A stretch of DNA of 64,000 bases, taken from positions 3,869-67,868 of the forward strand of contig JASFWK010000002.1 in assembly GCA_050049355.1 (NCBI GenBank), in the 5' to 3' direction. Of this stretch, positions 32,549 through 41,369 are shown piece after piece. A model generated the notes under the pieces. The model saw nothing but the letters and a program-made list of their open reading frames with translations. It ran no database searches and had not been told where the DNA came from. Each line of letters starts with the position of its first letter. The first letter of the stretch is position 1. A program made the translations under genes and the position numbers. Origin of the DNA: JASFWK01 sp050049355. Its GTDB lineage: Bacteria; Chloroflexota; Anaerolineae; B4-G1; DUEL01.

Positions 32549-33292
32549 CTAGATGTACTGTCCCCCATCCACCTGAATAACCTGCCCGGTGATGTGCCGG
32601 GCCTTCTCGGTACAGAGGAAAGTGACAACCCAGGCCACCTCCTCCGGTGTTCCCAGCCGTCCCAACACGATCTCTGCCAGGGCCCTCTCGCGCACCTTCT
32701 CGGGCGCTGCCTGCACCATTTCCGTCTCGATCAGGCCCGGAGCGACCGCGTTGACGTTGATGTTGTACCGACCCAGTTCGCGGGCGCAGGCTTTGGTAAA
32801 CCCGATGACCCCTGCCTTGGCCGCGGAGTAGTTGGTCTGACCGAACTTACCGCGCAAACCGTTGATGGAGGTAATGTTGACGATCTTGCCAGATCCCTGC
32901 TCCCGCAGAATGGGGGTGACGGCGCGCGTGTAGTTGAAAGCGCCCTTCAAGTCCACCTCGATCACCCGATCCCACTGCTCCTCAGCCATCTTCCACACCA
33001 CGCCGTCCCAGTTCAGACCCGCGTTGTTGATCAGGATATCTACCCGGCCGAACTGATCCAGCACTCTCTCCACCATCTGCTGAGCGTCATCGAAGTCAGA
33101 GACGTCAGCCTGGACAGCCAGGCTGCGACGGCCCATACCCTGGATGATCTGGGTGAGGTCCACTGCCAGCTCGGCGCTCTTGCGATAGCTGAAGGCCACG
33201 TCGGCACCGTTGGCGGTCAGGTCGAGCGCGATCGCCCGGCCGATACCCCGGGTGCCACCGGTGACTATGGCAACTTTGCCTTCCAGTTCCAT
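32549..33292 (-). CDS. Short-chain dehydrogenase/reductase, FabG/PhaB-like
   Basis: A 247-residue classical SDR. The NAD(P) motif is VTGGTRGIGRAI near residue 11, and the catalytic Ser-Tyr-Lys set is NITSINGLRGKFGQTNYSAAKAG. It oxidises or reduces a 3-hydroxy/3-oxoacyl-CoA. In the Azoarcus bzd cluster a related SDR (BzdZ) is proposed for 3-hydroxypimelyl-CoA oxidation, which is a reasonable role here. The motif NITSINGLRGK also occurs in PhaB-type enzymes. ATG 33292 follows GGAGGTGG. Confidence 0.87.
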   Translation of the reverse strand: MELEGKVAIVTGGTRGIGRAIALDLTANGADVAFSYRKSAELAVDLTQIIQGMGRRSLAVQADVSDFDDAQQMVERVLDQFGRVDILINNAGLNWDGVVWKMAEEQWDRVIEVDLKGAFNYTRAVTPILREQGSGKIVNITSINGLRGKFGQTNYSAAKAGVIGFTKACARELGRYNINVNAVAPGLIETEMVQAAPEKVRERALAEIVLGRLGTPEEVAWVVTFLCTEKARHITGQVIQVDGGQYI

Positions 33293-33305
33293 CTCCACCT
33301 CCGAG

Positions 33306-34553
33306 TCAAGCCGGACGTTCGACGATAGTCGTACACCCCTGCCCGATGCCAACACACAGGGTCACCAGGCCGTGCTGCACACGTTCCCCTGCCGCTGCCC
33401 GCCGCCGGATCTCGTGCAGCAGCGTAACCATCAACCGGGCGCCGGTGCAGCCAAGCGGGTGGCCCAGAGCAATGGCTCCTCCGTTGACGTTCGTCTTGGC
33501 CGGATCGAGCCCCAGTTCCTTGATACAGGCCAACGCCTGGACAGCAAACGCCTCGTTCAGCTCAATCAGATCCATGTCATCAATGGTCAGCCCTGCCCGC
33601 TGCAGCGCCCTGCGGGTGGCCGGAACGGGGCCGTAGCCCATCGTGCGGGGGTTCACGCCAGCGATGGCCGAACCCACCCAGCGAGCGAGGGGCTCAATGC
33701 CCAACTCCGCTGCCTTCTCCTCCGACATCAGAATCACGGCTGCAGCGCCGTCGTTGATGCCGCTGGCGTTGCCGGCGGTCACCGTGCCGCCTGCACGAAA
33801 GGCAGGACGGAGGTTGGCCAGCTTCTCGGCGCTGGTGGTCAGGCGCACATTGCCGTCAGGGTCGATCTCAATGCGGGGATGCTCGTCAGTGTCCACCACC
33901 AACGGCGGCCCCCTGCGTTGGGGAACGGGCACCGGCACAATCTCGTCCTCGAAGCGCCCGGCCTCGATGGCCGCCGCCGCCCGACGCTGGCTCTCCAGCG
34001 CGAAGGCATCCTGCTCCTCGCGGCTGATACCGGTTTCCTCGTAGATATTCTCCGCTGTCTCACCCATGCCCTCCAGCGGGATGACCTGCTCCATCTTCGG
34101 GTTCGGGTAGCGCCAACCGATGGTCGTATCGTACATGGTGACGTCACCCCAGGGGAAAGCGCGGGTCGCCTTCGGAACCGACCACGGCGCCCGGCTCATG
34201 CTTTCCACACCACCAGCCACGAAGACGTCCCCCTCCCCACATTTGATGGCACGAGCGGCCTGGTTGATCGCCTCCAGTCCCGAGGCGCACAACCGATTCA
34301 CTGTGACTCCGCCGGTGCTGAAAGGCAGCCCAGCCAGCAAGACCACCATACGAGCCACATTGCGGTTGTCCTCCCCTGCCTGATTGGTGCAGCCCAGATA
34401 GAGGTCTTCAATCAAATCGGGCTCAATTCCCGCCCGAGCCACGACCTCCCTGACAATCAACGCCGCCAGATCATCAGGCCGCACCGCAGCCAACGCCCCG
34501 CCATGCCGGCCCACCGGAGTTCGCAGCGCCGCAACGATAACCGCCTCTCGCAT
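33306..34553 (-). CDS. Acetyl-CoA C-acyltransferase (thiolase)
   Basis: A 415-residue degradative thiolase. The acyl Cys is in VNRLCASGLEAINQAARAI near residue 90. The His motif GGAIALGHPLGCTGARL is near 362 and the second Cys is in LVTLCVGIGQGC. It is close to beta-ketoadipyl-CoA-type thiolases and would split 3-oxopimelyl-CoA into glutaryl-CoA and acetyl-CoA at the end of the pathway. AAGGAGG precedes ATG 34553. The gene lies 34 nt downstream of paaX and 13 nt before the SDR. Confidence 0.9.
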   Translation of the reverse strand: MREAVIVAALRTPVGRHGGALAAVRPDDLAALIVREVVARAGIEPDLIEDLYLGCTNQAGEDNRNVARMVVLLAGLPFSTGGVTVNRLCASGLEAINQAARAIKCGEGDVFVAGGVESMSRAPWSVPKATRAFPWGDVTMYDTTIGWRYPNPKMEQVIPLEGMGETAENIYEETGISREEQDAFALESQRRAAAAIEAGRFEDEIVPVPVPQRRGPPLVVDTDEHPRIEIDPDGNVRLTTSAEKLANLRPAFRAGGTVTAGNASGINDGAAAVILMSEEKAAELGIEPLARWVGSAIAGVNPRTMGYGPVPATRRALQRAGLTIDDMDLIELNEAFAVQALACIKELGLDPAKTNVNGGAIALGHPLGCTGARLMVTLLHEIRRRAAAGERVQHGLVTLCVGIGQGCTTIVERPA

Positions 34554-34587
34554 CTTGCCTCCTTGAGCTGATCAGACACCCCGTTGG

Positions 34588-35415
34588 CTACCCAGGGGCT
34601 TTAGCCATCACCGAGTCCACAAAGGCTTCTGCTGGCTCGACCAGCAAGTCGTGGTACTGCTGGAATAGCTGAGTTGCTCTCTCACCCAGCCAATCGTCCG
34701 GAAGCAGTTCCAGCGGCAGATTCGGATCCACGTAGGGAGAGGAGCGATACTCGTGGATGAGCTTGAAACGCTGGACAAAGCACTCCTGTGGCTCCAGGCT
34801 GTCGCCAGCCATCAATCGAGCCTGATGTTCCTGAAACGGAGGATCATAGCGGGCAATGAGATCGGCGTAGTAGTCATTGAGCCGCTCCAGATTCCAGCAG
34901 CGCGCCACGATCTCCTCGTCACTGGCAAAACCCCGGTGTTCTGCGGTGAAGAACTCCACAAAGGGACGGACGTGCAGAGCATCCACTACCTTCCCTACCT
35001 CGGCTCGCAGGTCCCGCGGAGAGATCCAGGTTGCGTGGTTCAAAGTACCAAAGCCAAGCCAGAGCAACCGCTTGCGCAGCTTGCGCCGCAAGTGACGCTT
35101 GGACTCGGGAATCGAGTAAGTGATTAGGTGCCATTGCCCGTCCCAGGGGTCACTACGGGGCTGGAAGATGCGCCGTGCACCTTCCTCCAGCAACTCGACG
35201 CATTTGGGGGTCATGGAATAGAAGCTGTAGCGGCCAGCCCTGCGGCTCTCCAGCCAGCCTTTGCGGGACATACGCGAGAGGGTAGAGCGGACAGCCTGTT
35301 CCGACAGACCAAAGAGACCCAGCAACTCAATCAAGCTGCCAGTCCAGATCTCTCCACCTCGGTGACGGATGTAGTCTCCGTACAAGGTGAAAACCATGTC
35401 TTGTGAGTGAGACAT
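34588..35415 (-). CDS. paaX: PaaX family transcriptional repressor
   Basis: A 275-residue regulator. The N-terminal winged-helix region is WTGSLIELLGLFGLSEQAVRSTLSRMSRKGWL near residue 21. A middle dimerisation part with DPWDGQWHLITYSIPESKR and a C-terminal PaaX domain (RFKLIHEYRSSPYVDPNLPLELLPDDW) follow. PaaX of E. coli represses phenylacetate genes and is released by phenylacetyl-CoA. Here it is the first gene of the benzoyl-CoA operon, so an aroyl-CoA is the likely inducer, and it may repress its own promoter at 35543-35570. Confidence 0.9.
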   Translation of the reverse strand: MSHSQDMVFTLYGDYIRHRGGEIWTGSLIELLGLFGLSEQAVRSTLSRMSRKGWLESRRAGRYSFYSMTPKCVELLEEGARRIFQPRSDPWDGQWHLITYSIPESKRHLRRKLRKRLLWLGFGTLNHATWISPRDLRAEVGKVVDALHVRPFVEFFTAEHRGFASDEEIVARCWNLERLNDYYADLIARYDPPFQEHQARLMAGDSLEPQECFVQRFKLIHEYRSSPYVDPNLPLELLPDDWLGERATQLFQQYHDLLVEPAEAFVDSVMAKAPG

Positions 35416-35542
35416 CGGCCCTCTTCCGAGTAGGCAAGAATGTCTTGGCGCCTAAGGACCTGCCGCAGGTTAGACCGCGTTTGAGAGCTTGTGTTTGAGC
35501 AAGAGTGCTCTACATATGTCACTATTGAGGCGATCCGACGCC

Positions 35543-35570
35543 ATTATAGCATAGTTGCTCAGGGTGTCAA
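35543..35570 (-). promoter_or_regulatory. Consensus promoter of the paaX/benzoyl-CoA operon
   Basis: On the minus strand TTGACA (35570-35565), a 16-bp spacer and TATAAT (35548-35543) match both hexamers exactly. The spacer ends in TGC before TATAAT, an extended -10. The -35 abuts the dnaE2 stop codon. A GAGCA-N4-TGCTC inverted repeat at 35497-35510, downstream of the start point, is a candidate repressor site. Confidence 0.85.
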
Positions 35571-38500
35571 TTACCGCACATCGGGCTCCAGAGGAACTAC
35601 CCGCCGCGCCAGCACGCTGATGGCCTCCCCTCGCCGCTGGACCCATCCCTCCACCACCACGAAAGCCGATCGCAGGGACTTCCGGCTGGCCTCGTACACC
35701 TTGGGTTTCAACACCACGTTGATCAAGCCCCCATCATCCTCCAGCGCCAGAAATGCCGTGCCGCCCGCCGTAGGCGGGCGTTGGCGGGAGACGACCACTC
35801 CCCCCACCCACACCTTTGCCCCATCCCTCACATCTGGCAGCCCCCGACTTGGCGTCACCCCTATCGCCCGCAGTTGGGATGCTACCAGCGACACTAGATG
35901 CTCGCGCGAGGAGATCCCCGTGTAGGCCACCTCGGTCCACAGCCGCCCTCGCCGGGAAAGGAATCCGAACCGGGGGCGTTCCTCTGGGATCGACAAGTCG
36001 AACGTGGACGGACCCTCACCCGCCTCCAACGCCGCCTTGAGATCCCACAGAAGCTGCCGCCGGGGGACCCCCCAACCGTCAAACGCCCCTGCCCAGATCA
36101 GCGCCTCCACCGCCTTGCGGCCCAGGCGCGTCCTGCGGCAGAAGTCAGCCAGGGAGCGGAAGGGGGCAGAGCGACGTGTCTGCGTCACTCGCTCGCTCCC
36201 GGTCTCTCCCAGCCCAGCCACCACCGACAGGCCCAGCCGGATCGCCTCCCCCTCTACTGTCGCCCGCACCTCCGACGTCTCCACATCCACTGGTCGGATC
36301 TCCACCCCACACCGTCGCGCCTCGGAGACGATCACATGGGCCGGATAGAAGCCCATCGGCTGGTTCCTGAGCAGCGCGGCGAAGAAGGCTGCCGGGTGGT
36401 AGCGGCGCAGCCAGGCCGATTGATAAGTGAGCACGGCGAAGGCAGCCGCGTGGCTCTTGGGGAAGGAATAGCCTCCAAAGGCCAGAAGCTTGGCGAAGAC
36501 TCGCTCGGCAACCTTCCGATCCACCCCACACTCCGCAGCACCGTGCAAGAAACGCTCGCGGAAGCGTTCGATCTCCTCCCCGGCGCGCTTGTGAGAGAGC
36601 GCTCGACGCAACAGCTCCGCCTCCCCCGGCGTGAACCCGGCCAGGTCGCGTGCCACCTTCAGCACCTGCTCCTGGAAGATGATCACCCCCAGCGTCTCCT
36701 CCAGCGCCGGTTGGACCAGGGGATGGAGGTAGCTAACCGGCTCCAGGCCCTGCCGACGACGCAGGTAGGGATAAACCATCTGTGCCTGGAGTGGACCGGG
36801 GCGGATGAGACTGATCTCGACCACCAAATCGGCAAAGGAACGCGGCTGGAAGTGAGGGATCAAGTTGGCCTGAGCTCTGGATTCCACCTGGAAGAGCCCA
36901 ATTGTCTCTCCCCGACAGATCATATCGTAGACCTGAGGGTCGTCGTTTGGAAGGCAATCCACATCAGGCCGCTCCCCCGTCTGAGCTTTGACTATGGTCA
37001 CAGCGTCCTCAATAGCGGAGAGCATGCGCAATCCCAACAGATCTACCTTGATCAGTCCCGCCCCCTCCAGCGCCTCCTTATCCCATTGAGTGACCGTCCG
37101 CCCCTCCATCGCCGCCAGCCCTTCGCCAGGTTCAGGACGCCGCTCCAGCGGCACCAACTCACACAGCGGCGGGTCGGAGAGAACCATCCCCCCGTTGTGG
37201 ATTCCGGTATGCCGCGGGATACCGGCCAGCTGGGGGACGATGCGCAAGAGGTGCTGGAACGGTTTGCCTGCAGTATCGTCGCCGAAAGATTCGACCAACC
37301 CGCGCGACTCCTCGACACTCTCGGCATCCCTCACGTCCAACACTCTCGCCAACCGCTCCACAAGCGCCGGGGAAAAGCCCAGCACCCGCGCCACATCTCG
37401 CACCGCCGAGCGGGCGCGGAAGGTGACCAGTGTACATGCCATCGCTGCGCGCTCCCTCCCGTACCGCTGGTAGACGTACTGGATGACCTCCTCTCGCCGG
37501 TCGGCGGCGAAGTCGATATCTATATCAGGCGCGTCGCGTCGCCGGGGGGAGAGAAACCGCTCGAAGACCAGATCGCAGGCCACCGGATCGATGGGAGTAA
37601 TACCCAAGAGATATGCCACCAGGGAGTTAGCCGCGCTCCCTCGTCCCTGGCAGCGAATACCGGCGTCGTGGGCAAAGCGGACAATATCCCAGACGATAAG
37701 GAAGTAGTTGGCCAATCCCATCTGGGTTATGATCGCCAGTTCCTTATCCAGGAGCTCCCAGGGAGGATCGGTAGGGTAACGTTCCCGCAGCGCCCTTAGG
37801 CACCGATCGCGCAAGAAGGCATTGGCGGTGCGACCCTTGGGTAGAGGAAAGCGGGGTAGAGTCTGAGGTCCCCCGGGGAGGAAGGTATCGGCCGGGGCAC
37901 AGCGCTCAGAGATGCGTAAGGTGCTCTCCAGAACAGAAGGAACTCGGTCGAAGAGGGCAGCCATCTCCTCCGGAGAACGGAAGTGGTACTCGTCGTTGGG
38001 CCGCAGGAGCTCCCCCGCGTCCTCAAGGGTGACGTGATGGCGGATGCAGGTGAGGACGTCGTGAACTTCCCGCTGACGGGGATGGAGATAGTGAACATTG
38101 CCAGTGGCCACCGCTGAGAGCCCCACTCGGTCGGCCAGAGTCAACAGTCGTCCTGCCAGCCGCAGGTCGCCGGGGTGGTAGTGGCGCTGGAGTTCAATGA
38201 AGAAACGCTCCGACCCAAAGAGACGAGCGTAGCCTCGGGCCACCTCAAGCGCCCGTTCCTTCTCTCCCGCCGCCACCAGGCGCGGGATCTCCCCCCGCCG
38301 ACAGCCGGAGAGAGCAATCAGCCCGTCGGCATGGGCGGCCAGATCGGAGCGTGCCAGCCGCGCCCTCCCCTTGGGCTGGCCCCAATGGGCCAGAGTGAGC
38401 AGACGACAGAGGTTGGCGTACCCCTGTCGCGTCTCCGCCAGGAGGGTGAGGTGGCTTTCATCACTCAGCGTCACCTCCGCCCCCAGGATGGGCTTTATGC

Positions 38501-38711
38501 CTGCCTCTTGAGCTGCCCGCACGAAGCGTACAGCTCCGTACAGCCCATCGTGATCAGTGAGAGACAAAGCCCCCATCCCGCAGGCCGCCGCCCGGGCCAC
38601 CAGCTCCTCCGGGGCGGGAACTCCATCCAGGAGGCTGTGGCTGGAGTGAGCGTGGAGTTCGACGTAACCGACGGAGGGCCTCCCTATAGATACCGGCGCT
38701 CCAACCACCAT
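35571..38711 (-). CDS. dnaE2: Error-prone DNA polymerase III alpha, DnaE2/ImuC
   Basis: A 1046-residue translesion polymerase. The PHP domain is at the N-terminus (ELHAHSSHSLLDG near residue 18, LTDHDGLYG near 55). The polymerase active-site Asp cluster PDIDIDFAADRREEVIQ is near 395. A helix-hairpin-helix region and an OB fold near the C-terminus include WVGGVVVSRQRPPT. Length (about 1050) and gene order match DnaE2 rather than replicative DnaE1, which is longer. It overlaps imuB by 28 bp, so both come from one SOS-controlled transcript. Confidence 0.92.
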   Translation of the reverse strand: MVVGAPVSIGRPSVGYVELHAHSSHSLLDGVPAPEELVARAAACGMGALSLTDHDGLYGAVRFVRAAQEAGIKPILGAEVTLSDESHLTLLAETRQGYANLCRLLTLAHWGQPKGRARLARSDLAAHADGLIALSGCRRGEIPRLVAAGEKERALEVARGYARLFGSERFFIELQRHYHPGDLRLAGRLLTLADRVGLSAVATGNVHYLHPRQREVHDVLTCIRHHVTLEDAGELLRPNDEYHFRSPEEMAALFDRVPSVLESTLRISERCAPADTFLPGGPQTLPRFPLPKGRTANAFLRDRCLRALRERYPTDPPWELLDKELAIITQMGLANYFLIVWDIVRFAHDAGIRCQGRGSAANSLVAYLLGITPIDPVACDLVFERFLSPRRRDAPDIDIDFAADRREEVIQYVYQRYGRERAAMACTLVTFRARSAVRDVARVLGFSPALVERLARVLDVRDAESVEESRGLVESFGDDTAGKPFQHLLRIVPQLAGIPRHTGIHNGGMVLSDPPLCELVPLERRPEPGEGLAAMEGRTVTQWDKEALEGAGLIKVDLLGLRMLSAIEDAVTIVKAQTGERPDVDCLPNDDPQVYDMICRGETIGLFQVESRAQANLIPHFQPRSFADLVVEISLIRPGPLQAQMVYPYLRRRQGLEPVSYLHPLVQPALEETLGVIIFQEQVLKVARDLAGFTPGEAELLRRALSHKRAGEEIERFRERFLHGAAECGVDRKVAERVFAKLLAFGGYSFPKSHAAAFAVLTYQSAWLRRYHPAAFFAALLRNQPMGFYPAHVIVSEARRCGVEIRPVDVETSEVRATVEGEAIRLGLSVVAGLGETGSERVTQTRRSAPFRSLADFCRRTRLGRKAVEALIWAGAFDGWGVPRRQLLWDLKAALEAGEGPSTFDLSIPEERPRFGFLSRRGRLWTEVAYTGISSREHLVSLVASQLRAIGVTPSRGLPDVRDGAKVWVGGVVVSRQRPPTAGGTAFLALEDDGGLINVVLKPKVYEASRKSLRSAFVVVEGWVQRRGEAISVLARRVVPLEPDVR

Positions 38712-40102
38712 CGGTCGCTGCTCCGATCGCGGAAGACGATCCGCACCTGCCCATCAGGGGTCTCAGCGCGATAGTAATCGCGCAACACGGGCCGGGCCCA
38801 CCAACGGCGTCGCTCCCGCCAGTGCTCGTAGATCCGAGGAAGAGGAAGAATGTGATCAGGGAAGATCAGGGCACGAGGAAATCCCATGGGGTCAGTAGTC
38901 ACCTGTATAGGGCGAGGCGGCGGCGGGCCCAACAGCGATGCGACGACGATGATCATCTCCCCGAACCGCTCCCGCAGGCGCCGAAGGACCTCCTGCAGGC
39001 GGGTGTGGCGGCTGTCAGCGGGTCCGCTGAAGAGGGTCAGCTGGGTGGCTCCCAGGTAGGCCGGGCGGAGAGGGTAAAGGACTACCTTCAGGTCAGCCAC
39101 TGGGTGGGAGGGACTCGGCCGATCCAAGAGTGCAACCGCCTGTCGGGTGAGCCGTTCAGGGTCAGCGGTGGGCGGCTCCACCGAAGTAGCGACAGTATGG
39201 GTATCTCCCTCTTCATCCTCCACACACAGCTGTAGCCCTTCGGCCTGGTAGCCTCGTTGGGAGATGTCGGCGGCCAGCGCAGCGACGATGCGTCCCGTCC
39301 AGGCGGCGAGGGGCCCTCGGTTGACCACGGGCGGCTCAAAGATGTGAGCTCCCTCCAACACCAGGGGCGGCGCATCGGAGTGAACCGGACGAGGATCGCG
39401 TGCCGAGGCGAGGTCGTGCAGGAAGCCCGCGTGGGAGCCAAACTGACGAATCAAAGCCAGACGTGGCAGCTTCGCCAACGCACCCAGGGTGCGGATGCCT
39501 AACTGATGCAGCCGGTGGAGGACCTCAGGCTCGGCGGGGAGGGTGGAAAGCGGCAGCGGGGAGAGGAAGGCACACTCCTGACCAGCTGGCACTGCGCACC
39601 AACTACCGGGACTTTGCCCTGAGCCTGTCGAGGGAGGGGCGGCGCGGGCGGCCTGCTCGGCAGTGAAACGATCACCCGCCAATCCTACGCGGACGTCCAA
39701 CCGGGCGGCTTGCCCGATCTCCGCCGCCATCCGGCGGGGCAGCTGGGTATCGGAGCCAGAGGATGACCCCGAGCCAGTCACATCAGCAAAGAGCAGGCCC
39801 ATATCTGCCGTCTCCACCCGATCGGTAAACCGACGAAGGGCTCCCTCCAGCACCTGGTGGGCAGCGCGATAGGCAGGCTCGTCGGCGGGGAGAAAGCAGG
39901 CCTTGGGGCAGAGAACTTCGGCGCGGGAGAGGCGCATCCCGGGTTGGACGCCAGAGGTTTCAGCCTCCGGGCAGCAATCGAGGACCATACTGGGCTCCCA
40001 TGGCCGTCCGCCAACGACCACGAGACGGCCATCGAGGGTTGGGTCGCGAATCTTTTCCACCTGCACCGGAACGTGGGGAGCCAGCAAGCAGACAATCCTC
40101 AT
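38684..40102 (-). CDS. imuB: ImuB, Y-family polymerase-like mutagenesis protein
   Basis: A 472-residue Y-family homologue that lacks polymerase catalysis. Where DinB has DLDAFFA and SIDEAYLDL, this protein has LLAPHVPVQ and TADMGLLFADV, so the metal-binding acids are lost. It keeps the beta-clamp motif QLTLF near residue 360. ImuB acts as a platform joining the clamp, ImuA-like factors and DnaE2. Start ATG 40102 is chosen because the promoter and LexA box at 40164-40212 cover the longer start at 40171. ImuA is not present next to it in this window. Confidence 0.88.
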   Translation of the reverse strand: MRIVCLLAPHVPVQVEKIRDPTLDGRLVVVGGRPWEPSMVLDCCPEAETSGVQPGMRLSRAEVLCPKACFLPADEPAYRAAHQVLEGALRRFTDRVETADMGLLFADVTGSGSSSGSDTQLPRRMAAEIGQAARLDVRVGLAGDRFTAEQAARAAPPSTGSGQSPGSWCAVPAGQECAFLSPLPLSTLPAEPEVLHRLHQLGIRTLGALAKLPRLALIRQFGSHAGFLHDLASARDPRPVHSDAPPLVLEGAHIFEPPVVNRGPLAAWTGRIVAALAADISQRGYQAEGLQLCVEDEEGDTHTVATSVEPPTADPERLTRQAVALLDRPSPSHPVADLKVVLYPLRPAYLGATQLTLFSGPADSRHTRLQEVLRRLRERFGEMIIVVASLLGPPPPRPIQVTTDPMGFPRALIFPDHILPLPRIYEHWRERRRWWARPVLRDYYRAETPDGQVRIVFRDRSSDRWWLERRYL

Positions 40103-40163
40103 CGGGCGAGACTCATACCGCGCCGGGGGCGGTGCAACGAGCAGACCTTGCACGCCAGGCGCA

Positions 40164-40179
40164 TAGAACATCTGTTCTA
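40164..40179. promoter_or_regulatory. LexA (SOS) box
   Basis: TAGAAC-ATCT-GTTCTA is a perfect 16-bp palindrome apart from its centre and contains GAAC-N4-GTTC, the Gram-positive-type SOS box. It sits directly downstream of the TATAAT at 40185-40190, over the predicted transcription start of imuB-dnaE2. Confidence 0.88.
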
Positions 40180-40184
40180 AGGGG

Positions 40185-40212
40185 ATTATACCGGGGTGGA
40201 GCGAGATGTCAA
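40185..40212 (-). promoter_or_regulatory. Consensus promoter of imuB-dnaE2
   Basis: On the minus strand TTGACA (40212-40207), a 16-bp spacer and TATAAT (40190-40185) are both perfect. The LexA box lies immediately downstream, so repression would block initiation. The remaining intergenic part (40213-40409) holds no gene. Confidence 0.9.
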
Positions 40213-40409
40213 GAAGCGAATCCCACTATCCGCACACCGCGCGCGCCGACCCAAAGGAGGATGCTTCGATCTGGAGGTGCCCTGCCCTATGACCTGGATC
40301 TAGGCTGCCCGCCCTCAAAAGCCTGGCTCGCCGCCGAAGCAACCCGTTCAAGAGCGGGGCGGGACTTGGGCAGATTGACCATAGTGGAGCGAGGAGAGGC
40401 AACGCCGGC

Positions 40410-41369
40410 TCATCGCGTGATTCGTTCCGGCAGGATATAGGGATACTTCCTGCCCAGGAGCCCGTATACCCAGCGGTCGATCTTCCTGAAAGCCAGATAG
40501 ATCCTCCAGATCCAGGCATCTTCACGGTAATAGGCCTTGACCTCTTCTGACGTGAGCGGTTTGATATCCTCTTCCATCTCAGAAGCGAAAAACTGGTTGG
40601 CCGTGCGCACCAGCTGAGGCACCAAATCAGGGCGCTGCTCCTTATAGAAGTTGGCGATTAGATCCACCACCACGTACCGAAAATCGTAGTAGCGAGTCAT
40701 CACGTCCTCCAGGAAGAGCAGCCGGATAATCCAGACCAGGAAGGAGGGCGCGCTGCGCAGGAAGAGCTCGGGATCTAACTGCTCCTCACCCTGTCTTTGC
40801 AGCAGTGGCGTGCTGGTATCGAAGTAGACCAGCTCCACCTCCTCTCCCAGCCGCGGCGCCTCCGGCTCCCAATCCACGATCGCCCAATTGGAGATCTGCC
40901 CATCGAAGCCAACCGCCAGCCTGTCGCTGTTGAAGTCGAAGACTTTCTTCGTCTGCCTCAGCGCAGCACGGACCAACCGGTGGATATCCTCGGGAACGAG
41001 GCGATGGATCGCCTTATGACCGATGGCCTGGCGAGGGAGTCTTTCCTGAACGATGTAGATGATGACCCGATCTTCCTGTACAAGTCGAACCGTTTGGCTA
41101 GGAACGACCTGTATACCCACGCGGTTTCGCAGCACGCCGACGTATTCCGCATACAGGGCTTCATAGCGCGCCGCTTCGTCCTCGGTCTTGAACATCGGCA
41201 GCCTCTTGTGAGCCAGATGATGCGCGCCCTCGGTTTCGATCGCCAGAACCGTGCTGATTTCCCCATAACCCAGGACGCTGGCTGGTATCCTGCTCCTCTC
41301 CGGGAACCGGAGATTCAGATTCTCCTCGAACGCTTCAAGCAACTGAAGGTCAACCCGCAGATCGGTCAT
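40410..41369 (-). CDS. Uncharacterised protein with kinase-like (phosphotransferase) features, DUF6206-like
   Basis: A 319-residue soluble protein. It begins with a region resembling a Gly-rich loop (LGYGEISTVLAI, residue 33) and a Lys-containing strand (AHKRLPMF, near 54). A later segment, GFDGQISNWAIVDWEPE (near 158), recalls the catalytic and metal loops of aminoglycoside phosphotransferase/choline kinase folds. I recall similar proteins as DUF6206. Its ATG overlaps the stop of the upstream aminotransferase (ATGA), so the two are coupled and likely act on the same small molecule. Kinase function is inference and no substrate is known. Confidence 0.62.
   Translation of the reverse strand: MTDLRVDLQLLEAFEENLNLRFPERSRIPASVLGYGEISTVLAIETEGAHHLAHKRLPMFKTEDEAARYEALYAEYVGVLRNRVGIQVVPSQTVRLVQEDRVIIYIVQERLPRQAIGHKAIHRLVPEDIHRLVRAALRQTKKVFDFNSDRLAVGFDGQISNWAIVDWEPEAPRLGEEVELVYFDTSTPLLQRQGEEQLDPELFLRSAPSFLVWIIRLLFLEDVMTRYYDFRYVVVDLIANFYKEQRPDLVPQLVRTANQFFASEMEEDIKPLTSEEVKAYYREDAWIWRIYLAFRKIDRWVYGLLGRKYPYILPERITR

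Noticed and set aside
33210..34571. A 453-codon plus-strand frame opposite the thiolase
   Set aside because: The minus-strand thiolase has all catalytic residues; the antisense product resembles nothing.
35898..37799. A 633-codon plus-strand open frame inside dnaE2
   Set aside because: It is antisense to the DnaE2 polymerase domain, with low-complexity composition and no ribosome site.
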